A stretch of 49,658 nucleotides of DNA from an uncultured Holdemanella sp. (lineage in GTDB: Bacteria > Bacillota_I > Bacilli_A > Erysipelotrichales > Erysipelotrichaceae). The stretch is taken from positions 1 to 49,658 of the forward strand of contig NZ_CAKVJB010000016.1 of the NCBI RefSeq assembly GCF_934754935.1, written 5' to 3'. Position 1 is the stretch's first letter, and each line of letters starts with the position of its first letter. The notes under the pieces were generated by a model that worked only from the letters and a program-made list of their open reading frames with translations, had not been told where the DNA came from and searched no databases. The translations under genes were made by a program, and so were the position numbers. Positions 49,657-49,658 of the stretch are shown in pieces.

Positions 49657-49658
49657 AC

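Overview
The window is low-GC bacterial chromosome from a Gram-positive (Bacillota) organism. The best guess from gene content and order is the Erysipelotrichia (Erysipelotrichaceae-like): scpA-scpB-rluB, rsmE-mtaB-murE, a T-box-led hisS-aspS operon, an asp23-nusB-xseA-xseB-ispA-dxs-tlyA-recN cluster, and murT-gatD for lipid II amidation. Promoters are mostly TATAAT-type, often with an extended -10 (TGnTATAAT) and a short leader. Intrinsic terminators often overlap stop codons. The taxonomic placement is inference; no rRNA gene is present.

Layout. (1) 1-4.8 kb: a threonine-aldolase-like enzyme faces a minus-strand set (Nudix hydrolase, ATP-grasp ligase, esterase, metallophosphatase), the last three joined by 4-nt overlaps. 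(2) 4.8-12.3 kb: a degenerate-looking cell-wall amidase diverges from a long plus-strand housekeeping run for chromosome condensation (scpAB), RNA modification (rluB, rsmE, mtaB), peptidoglycan (murE), ribosomal protein S21 and PhoH. (3) 12.3-18 kb: yebC, a T-box leader, hisS and aspS, then an AAA-ATPase/nuclease-type accessory gene. (4) 18.2-19.9 kb, mostly minus strand: a RelE/ParE-DinJ toxin-antitoxin pair, an HD hydrolase and a structured RNA that looks like 6S RNA. (5) 19.9-34.3 kb: truB-ribF, asp23, a 5'-nucleotidase, nusB-xseAB-ispA-dxs-tlyA, recN-dinB-trmN6, a Xer recombinase, an Mrp ATPase and a YgjP-like metalloprotein. (6) 34.4-38 kb: purB (minus) diverging from murT-gatD. (7) 38-41.1 kb: secreted nuclease, lipoprotein, patatin-like lipase, small membrane protein.

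(8) 41.1-49.7 kb is accessory and visibly rearranged. It holds a 45-bp tandem repeat, dispersed copies of a short AAACTAAgAACTTC element, a 111-bp promoter segment present twice in inverted orientation (107/111 identical) 4.8 kb apart, a directly duplicated stem-loop, fragments of lost genes, three lipoprotein or membrane proteins of unknown function, a 53-residue membrane protein, an HD-domain protein paired with an unknown protein, and a large secreted InlB-repeat/DUF6273-like protein. That protein is split by an A8 tract, and its C-terminal lectin-like segment is rich in NNC codons, as expected of a diversity-generating retroelement target.

The strongest leads are: the hisS-aspS T-box whose candidate specifier contains overlapping GAC (Asp) and CAC (His) triplets; the terminator/antiterminator pair directly before dxs; the 6S-like RNA; the A8-split surface protein with its NNC-rich tail; and the repeat architecture of 41-48 kb. 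All structures and alignments here were made by eye; no folding program or database was run.
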